Of a DNA stretch of 62,000 nucleotides, positions 1 to 11,907 are shown one piece after another. This DNA comes from Phoronis australis (taxonomy: Eukaryota > Phoronida > Phoronidae): the NCBI GenBank assembly GCA_002633005.1, contig NMRA01000340.1, positions 295,435-357,434 of the forward strand. The letters are read 5' to 3'. Each line of letters begins with the position of its first letter. Position 1 is the stretch's first letter. A program made the translations under genes and the position numbers. The notes below the pieces were generated by a model that had not been told where the DNA came from, did not search any database, and was given only the letters and a program-made list of their open reading frames with translations.

Positions 1-521
1 CCCCCCCCCCCCCCCCCCGGCTACGGGCTTGTTTCCGGGTAGTTCACTGCAATATTCCCTCAATAAAACAAATAGTAAAATGTCACCGTGACGAATGGAA
101 TTGATTCGCGTATTCTGTTCACTTTATTAAAAAATGAATTATGTATTTTCGGCCACCACTCCAGACCAGGTGCTGTGCAGACTGACGGCCTTGGCTGCAG
201 AAATCCGCCAGGTAATGACTCTCTCATAATCCAGGAAATGTTTCGCAACTACCATGGTAAATTTTTGTTAGAGGCAGTGAGCACGTGTGAGAACTATATT
301 GTAGGCTGTCAGCGGTTTTTAAGTCTTCGGACTTGGCTGGTCTTAGTGACTTCTCAATGTGCGCGCCCTCTGTAGACAAACAACAAAACAAACAAGGAAG
401 TAAGCAGTGCTTGCGTGGAAGAAGAAACTCGCAAAAAGGCAACATCACAAGATATTGCCTCACATTATAAGGCAAGCACGTAATCACATTAAAGGAGGGT
501 CTTGCGCCTACACTAACGCAG
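1..521. other. Non-coding stretch starting with a C homopolymer
   Basis: The window opens with 18 consecutive C residues, then ordinary mixed sequence. Open frames here are short and antisense to each other, with no recognisable domain. I see no gene. Confidence 0.5.
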
Positions 522-559
522 ACCAGGAGAATGTGAATTTTAATTCGCATTCTCCTGGT
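522..559. repeat. Short near-perfect hairpin
   Basis: An 18-base arm beginning ACCAGGAGAATG is followed after a two-base loop by its reverse complement ending CATTCTCCTGGT, with one mismatched pair. No gene is recognisable on either side, so no role can be given. Confidence 0.6.
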
Positions 560-1947
560 TTATAAACATCCGCGTTCATAGTTGGAGACGGTGGGACCCG
601 GCGGGCCCTGCACAGTGAATAGACAGCTGGACAATACTGCATGCTTGACATTAAACATGAATTTGTCATATTGACGCATTTTGGTCACACAATCGCCAAT
701 AAAGCTTCAATTCATTCACGCGCGCGCCCTTGCGATGAATTAACCACCGGCGGTCACTGACTGAGTCAGCGAAGCGGCCGGCCTCCGGCAGTCATTCGCG
801 GCTACCGCCAAGCCGGCAGGGCGACGGAGTTTCAGGCGATGATGAAACAGCACATTTTTTGCCTACCGTATGCGAGTCCAGGTTTTGAGATCCTCGTCTT
901 AAAGCCGGGATTTAAACTGCCACACAGCCGCCAAGCAATGCTAATCTGAAATGCCAGAACCACGAAACAAAAAGCCTGGTGTCGCATAATGTGTCCGACT
1001 CGCACTGTTCCCGGAAACTTAATTGACCTACTTGCAAAGATTTTATAGTATCTTTGCTACTTGTCTGAAGGATGGAGACTTTACAACCATACGTCACTGG
1101 AAATTCCCGCGGTAAGGAAACTTGCGGTCGTTCACAATCTTATCGCCATTACGAGCGAGCAAACTTCGGAACGCTTTACAGTCTGACAGCCGGCCAAGCT
1201 CGTTAGGATAGAGTGAAGGGCCTACTAAGACCATAGGCCTACCACAACTTACCACCTGCGGCCGGAGTCTGAACACTTACACGTACGCATTGTGTGCAAT
1301 GAGGCGGTCTGGCCTTTCAAAAACTACAAAAACGAACTAGAAACAATACTAAGACAAACACGCTTAAAACACAATCAAATTGTACAAACAGTCGAAGTTG
1401 AGGAGGTCTAAACTCCATGGGTCAAGGGAAGCTTTCTGCAGTCAGAGTGTAAAAATATTTCGATACTGAATTGCATACATGTACCGGATATCTAACTAGT
1501 GGAGAGTTGCATTTTTTACCATTTACTCTTTTCAAACAAAGCATAAATAGTTAACAATAATGTTGAGGCAATGACATTCTAATATAACATTATAAAAATG
1601 TTAACGATAGGGTGATACGCATACACACGTCAGTCACCCGGTGCAGACCCTCTCAGATTAATTTTAATTGTGCAATGCATGCATGTATCAGTGAATGGAT
1701 ACCTTAGCGAAAATAGACTCCCACGGTTTTCAGAATTCCTGGAGTTCATTTGGATTTTTTGCTTCAGAATATACTTCTCAGCAATAACATTTATTTTGAA
1801 ATAGTTAACAAAAATTTAAAGTTAAGGCATTCCTTTTAATTTTTGAAATGCATATGTAATATTTTGCCTATAATAGAAACCAATTGAGTACTTTGTTTTT
1901 ATTTTTAAACGGTGTTCCAGAGGGCATTGTCTTTTTTCCAAACGGAG
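560..1947. other. Non-coding stretch, no gene seen
   Basis: From 700 to 1300 the sequence is fairly GC-rich with scattered CpG. From about 1440 it becomes AT-rich. No ORF in it resembles a known family. Confidence 0.45.
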
Positions 1948-2912
1948 TTAGGAGTCGCCCTTTTCTGACAACAGGCTCTCAATATCGTGCCATAAAGAGC
2001 GCGTGACACAACAGCCTACAAGTAAATGTTCGATTGTCCCACATTCGTTCTCACAGAAAGTACAAGAATCAAAATCAATATAATCATTGCATGGTGGAAG
2101 AATTCTGTGCAAAACTTTGTATTGAAACTGACATATTTTTGTATCGTTTACACTTAAAATAGTTATTTTTTTATAAAATTTCCTTCACATACGCTGTACA
2201 AGGTTCAAAAATATATCCTACATCTTCAAACTTCTTAGAAGTAGGCTTCCAAGATATCTTTTAATACATTATAAATATGTTTACAACCATGTTGATGAAC
2301 AAGTACGGCGGACAATGAAAATGATATAATTGGTCCGACAACTTTTTTCAATTTGTAATTCGGATAATTTTCTTAAAAGAAAGACCTTTACTGAACTGAC
2401 AAAAGAAAGGTATCGCAAAAAATCAAGTTTTACGTTTCTTCTGTAAATGTGAGCGTATGAAAGGAAAGCACCGCTGCTATCCAAAATATCATTCAAATAA
2501 AATATATTAAACAATACTGCATTCGTGCTTGTCCACATCATCATTCTGTTTTCAAGTTTAAGACACCCAAAGTTGTAAACATTCAGTCAAAATTTGTTGT
2601 TGACATTCAATTTGTACGCCAAGAACAATCTTTGTATTTTAAAGTTTCAGTCATTGCGATACCAAACTCCACCTCAACAAGCAGCGTCCATTTGGATTGA
2701 GAAGTAAACAGTCCCTTATCCACGAAAATTTAACAGCTACATTAAAATGTTTCAGGTCTATCATGTTCACACCTCCTTCATCGATGCTTTTTGTCAATAT
2801 GGTTCTCCTAACCTTGTCTAGCTTTTTATTCCAAATAAATTTGAAAAACAAATTATTAACTTTGTTTAAAAAGGTTGGAGATCCACTATGTAAAAAGATT
2901 ATAAATGAATGA
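1948..2912 (-). mobile_element. L1-like LINE, 3' coding fragment
   Basis: On the minus strand the region reads, across frameshifts, as the C-terminal part of an L1/Tx1-type reverse transcriptase ORF2. In order it shows a segment with FFKFIWNKKLDKVRR and GGVNMIDL (near 2850-2700), then LNDILDSSGAFLS (near 2480), then a helix-like FQYKVLHRILPP (near 2120), and last a Cys/His cluster CTFCENECGTIEHLLVGC (near 2060-2000). That order is the usual one for the region after the catalytic domain of L1-clade elements. The frame ends at a stop at 1948-1950. The reverse transcriptase core and endonuclease are absent, so this is a dead 5'-truncated copy. The clade is inferred from motif style only. Confidence 0.75.
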
Positions 2913-2949
2913 TTTTTGAAGTAACAAGTGTTTTTATAACCGTTACTTA

Positions 2950-3955
2950 AATCGTAGCGGTGTCGATGGCCTCCTGCCGCGGTTATCCGGGAATAGGATA
3001 CCCTCTCCCTGGACTTTACGTGCTAAGTTATCATCAGAACTGAAATGAGTAAGGCGGGATGTTTTTTTGGGGGAAGAATAGGAATATGGGATTTTATTTC
3101 GAAACGTTTTTACAAAATATATTGACAACGTTCTTATCTAAGTTACCTCTAAATGTTCTTCATGTAGTGGTTTTCTTTGTCGCAAATATGTTGAAATTTT
3201 AGCTTGTTTCCGCAAGGAAGACATTCTGCAAAATTATGTCCCGTTAATGACTTCCAGCCTGCTGGCTTACTGTTTACAATACATGCCTGTTGAGAAATTA
3301 AACAATAATAACATCACATAAATATTGCCAAGACCAAGGACTCTGGGTTTCAAGCCATTGATAACCTGGGGCCTCTAAATCCTGTGTGTGCTTACGTTAT
3401 ATAAGCAATACCATTTTCTTTTGGTAATAGTTTTGCAACCATGTTCTCGGTAGACAAGCATTAGCCTGAAATATGCTGTGTAGATATATGGCGAAATAAA
3501 GCAGCGTTCCAGATGCTGAGATATTAATTTCGCCTCAGTGCAACTGATTTACATCTACACTTACTGTAAAGCTTCGAATAGAAGCCAGGGTCTCTAAAAG
3601 ACGCACTTCTCTAGAAGAAACCCGGGGGTAGATACGCTGAAACTAATAAACGCCGGGTCTCCAATAGAAGTTCCCTCTAAACGATACGGGCTTAGAGCAG
3701 ACAATTGAAAAAGATGAAGTTTTCCGGTTTTCTATCGTGCGATACAATGTTGGCCAGCCGCAGGACCGATATAAATGAACGCAGGGTCTCGAGGCCGGGC
3801 CTGGAGCACGTCTGAAAAATAACTTTCCGGATATTGACTAAACGTTTTGCGGTAAACTGATGCAACACATGAGGCCTCTCCAAAGCTGATGCCCACGCCT
3901 TTTATTTTATTTTGCCATACATTTTTGAATGCAGACTTTTTCGCCAACTTTTTTC
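2950..3955. other. Non-coding stretch, no gene seen
   Basis: Only short overlapping frames without recognisable motifs. No repeat structure was noticed. Confidence 0.4.
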
Positions 3956-5068
3956 TTAGAGGAGAATGCCATCCAAAAAAACAACCTATTTTATATCAAT
4001 TTAGATCGATTAGTTTTACTCGATAACGGCACGTTCGGTTGCGTTACCTGACACTTGACGGCAGACGGAGGTGTTTAAATTATTCAATGACGTCATTGGT
4101 TTCATACTCAGTCTGTTCAGCAGTTCATAACACGGGTTACTGGTGTCAGCATAACGCTTGAATTCATCGTTTAACACCAATAAATCACCAAACTTCGATG
4201 AAAAACTATTAAAAATACACCGAGTTCTTATAAAAACGTGTTGTTTTATTTCGCTGTTACGGAGTTGTTAGTGTTTAGACACACCGTAGCCTACAAAGTT
4301 CGGCAGGCCAATTTACCAAGGTCCGTAGAAGGAGTTTGGAGTTTTTCGGAGATAAATTCGGAGTATTCTTCCGTGAAATACAAACAGGAGAACCTATATC
4401 TGTGTTGTTTAGACTTGTGATTTTTTGAGTTCTAAACACACAAAACGCTTGACTGTTATCCCGGCCAGTGGCTCGGAACGGCGTTCAGGCCAGTCGCGGC
4501 CGGACTGAAGACACGACGAACATAAACCAGATAAAGTTGGAAACTAAACTTCCAGTCAAGAAAATACTATACTAGTGAGCCAAAGCAATGTGCACGTGAT
4601 TATGTTGATGAATTAGCCACGAAACTGCAAATCTACTTACTCGTCTGGGGCCGCGAATTCAGGTTTCCCGGCCTTGGGCCACACATAACAGAACCGTCAG
4701 GCCAGGGCAGAAGTTGTACATTGACAATCATTATTTGAATAATGTATATGTAAATAAAGATTCCCCTAATACTTGACCGTGGGATAGAAAGTCGTGTTGT
4801 TTCACAACAGTTTCTGTCAGCAAACACTGAATTAGCATGCGCTGACTCACACGGCCTCGGTGTCCGGTCAATTAGTTTTATTGCACCTAAAGCCGGTAAT
4901 GCAGTGATTTATTCATTGCTGGCTTCTCAAATCCGTTGCACTCACGAACACTCCAAAGGCATTACAAATTGCATCTATCGAGACAGACTTTGTTTCAGTT
5001 TTATGTAAGTATTGGTTAGGGTGAGAATAATTCGTTTTGAAACAGAACGCTCAGTACTAAACGTCAAC

Positions 5069-5470
5069 ATGGCAACTCGCAATTCCGACTTGGAGGAGTA
5101 CTCATCTGACGTAGACTTCACAGGTAGATCGTTAGGTTTCTCAGGATATCAGTTCGAACCAGAATACAGTGATCAATAAATACATGTATAAGAGAGGCGC
5201 CGTAAACGTGCACAGACAATGGAGCAGATGGATAGTTCCGAAAACCGTCTCATGGTGTCAGTGCGCTAACTACACCAACATGGAAACGACTGACACTTGA
5301 CTTGATTTCAACGAAATTCAACATGTGAAACGCCTTCTTGGAGAAGCAGAAATGTTTCTCACGGATCACCCTGATTTTGCACCGCATCTGAACAGAGGTG
5401 TGCTCACGACGTTTTTAGGGCTGGGAAAAAGAACTGGCGAAACCATCCTACACCCAGAGAACCGAACAGA
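5069..5470 (+). pseudogene. P2X7-C-terminus-like Cys-rich protein relic
   Basis: An ATG at 5069 opens a 36-codon frame: an acidic N-terminus (MATRNSDLEEYSSD), then GYQFEPEYSD, then a stop. Beyond it, in shifted frames, come SWCQCANYTNMETTD (near 5250-5295) and a run containing EAEMFLTDHPDFAPHLNRG (near 5345-5400). The order YxFEP, then WCxC..M.T, then TxHPxFxP..L matches what I know of the Cys-rich domain at the C-terminus of P2X7 receptors and of many invertebrate proteins of unknown role that carry it without a channel. Stops and frameshifts make it non-functional. The family call is from memory of motifs, not a search. Confidence 0.55.
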
Positions 5471-5847
5471 AGCCTGACGAACGAGTAATCCATCAAACAG
5501 GTTATATAACATGCTCGCACCCGCATAAAATATAGGGGTGGGCCTGCCGAACGCAAACACACTAGGCACAGCATCTGACTTCAGCCTCGTACGCTTTTTC
5601 TGCCCTGGCATGAGCTGTTTGGCAAGCCGGGATTCGTCAGTGAAATCACTGTCCACGAAATACCGGCCATAGACACGGAGATGTTTCACGGCCTCGTACT
5701 TGGTATGAACGCCGTACTTTTCATTTTTCACTGCCGCGCGAACCACTTTCGAAGCATTTTGGGCTCTCGAGGAAATCAAAAGAACGATGTAGCCGCTTTC
5801 CTCGCAGCTTCATAGTTCGCACAAGCGGGAACGACACATCACACCAT
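5366..5847 (-). pseudogene. THAP-domain protein relic in TIR element A
   Basis: Read from a start codon at 5847 towards 5366. The frame begins in a good context (GCCGCCATG) but meets TGA at codon 3. Across further stops one can follow CVVPACANYEAARKA, FPREPKMLRKW, and then a 137-residue open part containing FVDSDFTDES and RTRLKSDAVPSVF. Cys-x3-Cys, a Trp, an F..~DF segment and the AVP box are THAP zinc-finger hallmarks. The second zinc pair, normally Cys-x2-His, reads VYGRYF, so both ligands are Tyr. In copy B the same place reads ACGQHV, with Cys and His kept. THAP domains bind DNA and occur in P-type transposases and domesticated factors. This copy is dead. Confidence 0.7.
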
Positions 5848-6014
5848 GGCGGCACTCACTCTGCAGATGAACCACTGCGGAGTTTCTCACCTTCCTCACA
5901 AGTTAACGCAACACGTATCGGCAAGGTAAGGTCGACCGTGCACGAGCCGATGTGACCACAGACCGATTAAGACGGTAAAAAAGACTAATTAAATCGGGTG
6001 GCATTGTCCGTTAA

Positions 6015-8200
6015 TATGCTCATCTGGGTTTCTGGGTGTTAATGGTTGACAGCTTCATTGCAAAACCCGGAAACTAGAGAATATTTACCACATGACTTTT
6101 CGACCTCCATGTTATATCTCTGAGCCCTTCTTCAGTGCATAGCACTCTGACATTCTCCCGCCAGATGTCGTTGAAAGCGCCAGTATAGGATTGCAGTCTC
6201 AGATTTTGTACACTCCGTCGACTGTTCATTGGATGTTTTTGTATTATAACATGGACAGTATAATCATCCCTGGACGGCACTACTCGCACCCTGCTGAAAC
6301 ATGCTTACGTGGTAAAAAACAAAATTCAGAATATTTTTGTGAGCAGATTTTGTACATTTTGTAAACGCCTTCAAGGGGCAATTCACCGCTTTGCATCTGT
6401 CAAAGTTGAATTCTCAGTAGCCGATCGGGGGGTTTTAGAGAAACACATAACCACGGCCCCATCTTGAATTGTTACCGAATGTCACTGGCATTGTGTACAT
6501 ACGCCACTTTCGAATACGCAAGTTTAGAATTGGCCAACAGAAGCGTTTTTTGGAGTCGCTTTCAATTTCATACTGCCATTCATTAGCATTGCTACTAGTT
6601 TCGTAAAGAAATTAACAGATATGAACGAAAATGCAGAATGGAACACTGTCTCAATGTTTTTGAAAATCGTCTGCTGAAGAAGAGTTGTTTGTTTTAGTTC
6701 GGGCGTTGATTTCGTGACACACGGTGTTTCGCACGACAAACACCGATTTGCCTAAACTCGTATGATGCTATCGTTAATTGAAACTCGATAGAGCGCAACA
6801 TAATAAAAACTTTTCTGCTTTTGTCGTCCAAATATTTTGTTATCAATGTTGCTCTTCTCCCATTTTGAAACGATTCGTCCAATAGGACCAAAATTGGGGA
6901 AACCTGAGAAATCAATGTTCGCTTATCTTTAATGTTGCCAGTGTGAATCTTGGGATGACGACTACATCATTGTTCGACAATCGGACACGTGACAGACTGG
7001 CCATTGTTATGTGAATAGCTTATGTGCGGGGTTTCGGATGAATGTGTTCTTTCACTTCTGTCTGTCCCACAAATTAAACAGTCCCTTGCTCCTATTATTA
7101 AGCTACTGCTTAAAGTAACGTTTTGTCTCCATAAGGCTGATCTCGTTATTTTTGTGTATAAGGTTTTTAAGAAACGTGAACAGTGTGTCGCCGATAGCTG
7201 TCCTAGATTTATTGACGAGTTCTCGGAATTTAGCGATGACAATCGAAGGAATTTTTTCAGATGAAATATCCTTGTTCAAAAGCATCTAAAGTGTCAATTC
7301 ACAAAAAACTGCACTCAGTAGAAACCCCAATTATTTAGCAACAAGGATTTTTTATTCTGTCTGTCCTCTACAAAGCATGGATAAGCACCGTATAGGAAAA
7401 TCTGGGCATACAGCCAAATATCTATTGATTTTAAAGTAATAATTTGGCTGAGAGTAGAATGCATGTATAGAATTTGCTTTGTGACATGAATTTGCCATTA
7501 ATTGGATAACGTGATCAGGTCTTTCGATTGGAATTAGCCCCCAAGAGGTGCATACACATCAAAACAACGGTATGACCAACATGAACAAATTTCGCTGCTT
7601 TTGTTTTATGTAACTTTATTTTTTGTGAATTCATAAAAAACATCACAGTCCTATTTTTGATAGCCCACATACAAAACATAACAGTTTAAAAACAGTTTCA
7701 AGGAGTTCCAAAAGCAGTGCATAAAGTTTAGTATCGGAAAGTTTCATAAAAATCCAACCAGACATTTCAGAGATACGAATTTAGTCCAATTTGGGCATTT
7801 TTGACGGGTCCTGCATATCCATACAGGGGATATAAATCCGGCTGCTATCCCCAAAACAGCTTTTGTTTAAGACAACTTGTCGTTATGCAACTGGTCTGAA
7901 ATTGTTTCATATTTGTATCAGACGTTATTTCAGGGCTTCAGGGCTTAGTTGAATCCAGATTTTCCAAATTGGCAAGTCTCACCTTGTCATTCTGAACACG
8001 GTCTCAAGGAGTAAACAATCGCTAGCTTTGTAAACCAACACATCTTTCCTCATCTGAGTAAGGAACAAGTTGAGACCAATTTTTATAGCGGTTTAAATCA
8101 TAAACTTTCTTCTTCGACGGAACGCTGGCTTACAGCCGCTTAAAGTTTACCGAACCACTAACGCCACAAAAAAGTCACAGTCCATTCGTATTTACATTTA
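6015..8200. other. Non-coding stretch, no gene assigned
   Basis: AT-rich, with several 60-90 codon frames on both strands. A minus-strand frame at 6967-7242 contains CLICGTDRSE, slightly like a metal-binding knuckle, but nothing around it supports a family. Confidence 0.4.
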
Positions 8201-8353
8201 TTTTTTGCATCTGTCAGGAGTGGACTGACACTGTTCTTAGTATAGTTATTTCGTCTTATTGTCTTGTTTGTGTTCTAGCATATAGCATTTGATGTGCATG
8301 ACCACTGAGGTCAAAGTGGCAATAATGAAATTTGTTTACCAAAGAATAGTGTC

Positions 8354-8462
8354 GAACATTCTTGAAGATTCTAGCATGAAAGTGATTAATATTAATATGG
8401 AACATTCTAGAGCCTAGAATATGTTTGTAGAATGATTGGGTATATTCTGGAAAGTTCAAGAA
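8354..8462. promoter_or_regulatory. Heat-shock-element cluster
   Basis: Two perfect four-pentamer heat-shock elements are present: GAACATTCTTGAAGATTC (8354-8371, GAAnnTTCnnGAAnnTTC) and TTCTGGAAAGTTCAAGAA (8445-8462, TTCnnGAAnnTTCnnGAA). A two-unit site, GGAACATTCTAG, lies between them at 8399. Alternating GAA/TTC arrays are the known HSF binding site. The cluster is about 540-640 bp upstream of the TATA box of peptide gene copy 1. The matching cluster of unit 2 (14603-14710) has lost one pentamer from each site. Confidence 0.6.
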
Positions 8463-8997
8463 TGTGTTTGAATTACTGAGACTATAGATACCAACGCACG
8501 TGTTAGTGACGGTTTGTTGAAATTCAGTTGAAGTTAAAGAGAATTACTAGACAATTACAGTTGAGTTGTCGAAAGTGTCTCAGAAATTCATCACAAGTCA
8601 AGGCTCCGCTGCACTGTCCGGATCATAAAACAGACATTACGTTTGACGTTGTGATTGAGTACGCTTGTGAACGTTCGGTCGAGACTAATAAAGTGATTAA
8701 CTCGAACCAGTCTTCAGTCTAGCGTCTCGCCGAATGCTATAAGCACCGGTCGGTAACCACCTGCACCCAGCCACACACGGGGAACAGCATACACGCTGCG
8801 AAGTAATAATTATGATTGCAGAGATTAGACGTTTATAGTTATAGTAGGTAATAATGTGAATTTCGTGGAAGAAAAAGAATATGCGAATGATTTTAATCTT
8901 GGTTTTGACGAAAATCATAAAAAATGTTGGGGCGTCACCTGCTGCCAATCTTTTCACAAGTGACGGCTCATTGGTTGGACTGATTTGTGGGAAGGCT

Positions 8998-9008
8998 TAT
9001 ATAAATAT
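8998..9008 (+). promoter_or_regulatory. TATA box of peptide-precursor copy 1
   Basis: TTATATAAATA lies 86-96 bp before the ATG at 9094, leaving room for a short 5' leader. In copy 2 the same position has decayed to TTTATTTAAAG and the leader carries a small deletion. Confidence 0.55.
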
Positions 9009-9093
9009 GTCTATAAATACTGAAGACGTTTCGGTGTACTAACGGATCGTTCTTGAAGTCCAACACAAAAGTTACACTACCTAGACAGGCACC

Positions 9094-11401
9094 ATGAAAA
9101 CTTTGGTAAGTATGTCAAAAACCTGTTTCATTCACGGTCTTGAAACAATTATTCACCTAAACTAAGATTTTTTATGAAATACTGAAAATGATTTGAAAAA
9201 ATGGAAATTCCAGATAGTTCATTTTCTGATAATTGTGAACTTTCGTTCTTTTTCAAAAATGCAATATACATCAATGCAGCAAATCATATCTTCATTTTTC
9301 ACAGCTAACTTAATCGCATTTCTTTAAAGTGATACAATCGGCGTTATGAATAAAAAAAAAACGCTCAAAGTTGAACAGAATTTTACACAAATTTATCCCA
9401 AAGAACAGTTCAACAGTTAATCGTAGCTTTTTTATTAAAAATGTTTCGAACTTACCGCAAATGCGTTTTCCGTTTCTTGATTTTAGCAAAAGATGAAAAG
9501 CCAGCGATTCCCGATTTCCAGTGCCGCATTACTCGCAAGCCCAGTTTCAGCATTTTTAGAAAGCGAGTTTTGTATGCTGCTGGCTAGCAAGAGATTCAAT
9601 CAGTTCATTAGTCGGAAGGTGAAATTATTACAAGTTTTTCAGAAGCAATCTTAATATGTCTGCGTACGCTTAAAATTAGCCAAAAACGAGCGCGAATGTT
9701 TACCTGTATTTGGAATGCTAACCTACTTGGCTCTCAACCTGACCATACCTGACACGAGCAGGTTCGGCATGTCTGACAATTAATCTTAGTCCGGCGCTCG
9801 ATGTCGTTTCCAAATGCCTATTCTAGAACTGTCACTCATGATCATCCATCGTGCTTTATTCTCTGCCTTCACCTACAGTCAGTAGATTAGCCAAATTCGC
9901 ACGACCCACCACCTGCGTCGGCAATTTTCACAGCGTCGGTTAACCTTGACTGGAAGCCTTCGTTATGAAGCTGTGACTTCTACTAAAACCACAGACACAA
10001 TACATTTTGTTGTTGTAACTCTGTGTAAAGCTAACTATCTCTAAGAAGTCAATCTTACTCAAAATAATGCATTTCGACAGTAGAACCGAGTGTGTCCTCA
10101 TAAACGCTTTGCTTATGCCACTTACTATGAAACTGACCTAAACTACGCGGCGAATCTTGAGTGGATTAGTTATGACTTGATGGATTCTTTTTCAACGTTT
10201 GATGAAATCATGCAACGTGAGAATTTTCAGGAAGATCGAAATCAACTAATTTTTATGGTATACCCTGAGAACACAAAATATTTTCCACTGAATGTTTTCT
10301 TTACCGAGGTGCGCTAGCAAAAATACATGGCCATTTTCGATGGGAATGTGGTGAAGCCATTAAATTGGAAATAAGGGTTAAATTAGGTATGGCAACGCAA
10401 AGAAAGAAACACAAACATGAATCCATGCATAAAATAGACTGCTGAGAGCACTATCATACCTTTATTCCATTATTTCATTTGACGTTTGAAAAAGTTACCT
10501 AAGGTTATTTTGCCTATAGCGTACAATTAAAAAAGACACTGTGTCGAGAAAAAGTGGGAACTCTATTGGAAAATTGAATCAGTTTGGGGTCAATTTGTTA
10601 ACGGTGCTTTAGAACAAGATCAAAAGTATCTACATTCCTGCATGCAACATGGCCATTAATTTCGAAAATCACCGAGAGGGTGCACGAAATCAAACCTTGG
10701 CAGTCCTTAGCTCATCTATTCTATGCGCTTATATTGTAATAAACAGAGCTGGACTGGATGCCACTGTAGTTCCCAAAACGTCGGCGAGCTATCATGACCA
10801 CGGCTCTGCATGTTATAAAGTTTAATCCCACTGAGCAATAGGCATACACTCTTTCACGTCAAAAAGGCACTGGGACCTTACGTCAAGACCGTTGACTTCA
10901 CCAATTAAGTACGCTTGAAATACTCTGCCATTTAATAGAACTTTAGGCTGCGATTGCACGGGATGTCAGTACGATTCCGCCTTCGGTTGAAATCTGAAAA
11001 CCTGTTTTCTCGCCGATAATGTCACTTTAAACATCGTTTTCCAGATTGTTTTGTGTGTCTTGGTTCTTGTGTTCCTTGTGCAACACGAGGCTGCCGTGGT
11101 GACGAGCGAATTACAGCCTGAAACCGACAGCAATGAGCTAGAACAAGATCTTAGCGAACTGACTGCCCGCAGTGAAAACGAGGCCGACGATGATAATGAC
11201 GAGGATGACGAAGACGACGAAGAACCAAACAGTGAACTCATGAAACGTTACGAAGAAGTGGCAGAAAAGGAAGCGGAAGAAAGCCCTGACAAGCGCTTTT
11301 TCTTTTGGCGTAAACCTCGCCGTCATCATCACCACCATAGGCACCACCACCACCACTACCACCACCGTAATCGCCGCCGTTGTCGCTTCGGAAAGAAGTA
11401 A
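9094..11401 (+). CDS. Secreted His/Arg-rich amidated peptide precursor, copy 1 (two exons)
   Basis: Exon 1 is 9094-9105 (MKTL) with donor GTAAGT. Exon 2 is 11045-11401 after acceptor TTTTCCAG, phase 0, giving 122 residues. Residues 1-22 are a signal peptide (MKTLIVLCVLVLVFLV core). The pro-region is strongly acidic (ADDDNDEDDEDDEE) and contains one internal Lys-Arg. At PDKR a second Lys-Arg releases a 31-residue segment that starts FFFWRKPRR, continues with His runs (twelve His) and ends NRRRCRF before GKK. Gly followed by two Lys is the classical substrate for carboxypeptidase trimming and C-terminal amidation. An acidic pro-region neutralising a cationic amidated C-terminal peptide is the layout of several antimicrobial precursors (Hydra arminins; amidated His/Phe-rich tunicate clavanins). 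An RF-amide signalling peptide is the alternative. The single Cys could allow dimerisation. An AATAAA lies at 11704. I do not recognise the family by sequence. Confidence 0.7.
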
Positions 11402-11703
11402 TTTAGCTGTAATCGGACGTTGAAACGCTTTCTGTAAGGATTCCTGTGCCTACAATGTGGATTTACAAAAATCTATAATTGGCCAAAATGTTTATGTACA
11501 AGTATTTTCAGTTTTCGAGAGCTGCACATCAGTGAAAAAGCATAGAATGACTTTGAAGACATGTAAAATACATTTCAAATCCTCGTTGAACTTTCTTTTT
11601 GCTGACTGTATTTTAAATCAAATGTTAGGGCGCTTGAAACTCCAAAGAAACAGCCGGATTTGACGTCCAGATTTTATGATAGCGTAATTAAACAATGCCT
11701 TTG

Positions 11704-11709
11704 AATAAA
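11704..11709 (+). terminator. Polyadenylation signal, peptide copy 1
   Basis: AATAAA about 300 bp after the stop codon. It is conserved in copy 2 at 24778. Confidence 0.5.
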
Positions 11710-11907
11710 TCAGTAGCTTGCAAAAACTGTTGTATCTTTGTCAGGTTCGACAATATTCCTCCTCCACAGACCGCAAAGTCGTTCTCGTAAATACATTTTT
11801 TCTGTTCTCACGAAGCACGTGCTAAATTATTTTCAAGCACACGCAACACACACCTCCGTCCCGTCAGACATGACACGAAATGTGGTTGATGAAAAATGAA
11901 TTTAGAA

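Larger units (their letters stand above)
3956..6014. mobile_element. TTAA-flanked TIR DNA element, copy A
   Basis: The element body is 3960-6010. It is bounded by TTAG (3956-3959) and TTAA (6011-6014), consistent with a TTAA target duplication with one mutation. Terminal inverted repeats are AGGAGAATGCCATCC on the left and, on the opposite strand, CGGACAATGCCACCC on the right. An inverted, shorter copy lies at 52500-53955; matching ends and internal segments show they are the same family. Inside are a plus-strand relic resembling the P2X7 C-terminal domain and a minus-strand THAP relic that converge tail to tail. A TTAA target is typical of piggyBac and Kolobok elements, but no transposase of either type is visible, so the superfamily is undecided. 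Confidence 0.75.

Noticed and set aside
8528-8722. ORF conserved in both duplication units (8528 and 14798)
   Set aside because: It lacks an ATG in either copy and the frames differ after an indel; similarity is explained by the duplication.
11138-11365. Val-rich minus-strand ORF opposite the peptide gene
   Set aside because: It is the antisense of the His-codon and Asp/Glu-codon runs of peptide copy 1; the same shadow appears opposite copy 2.
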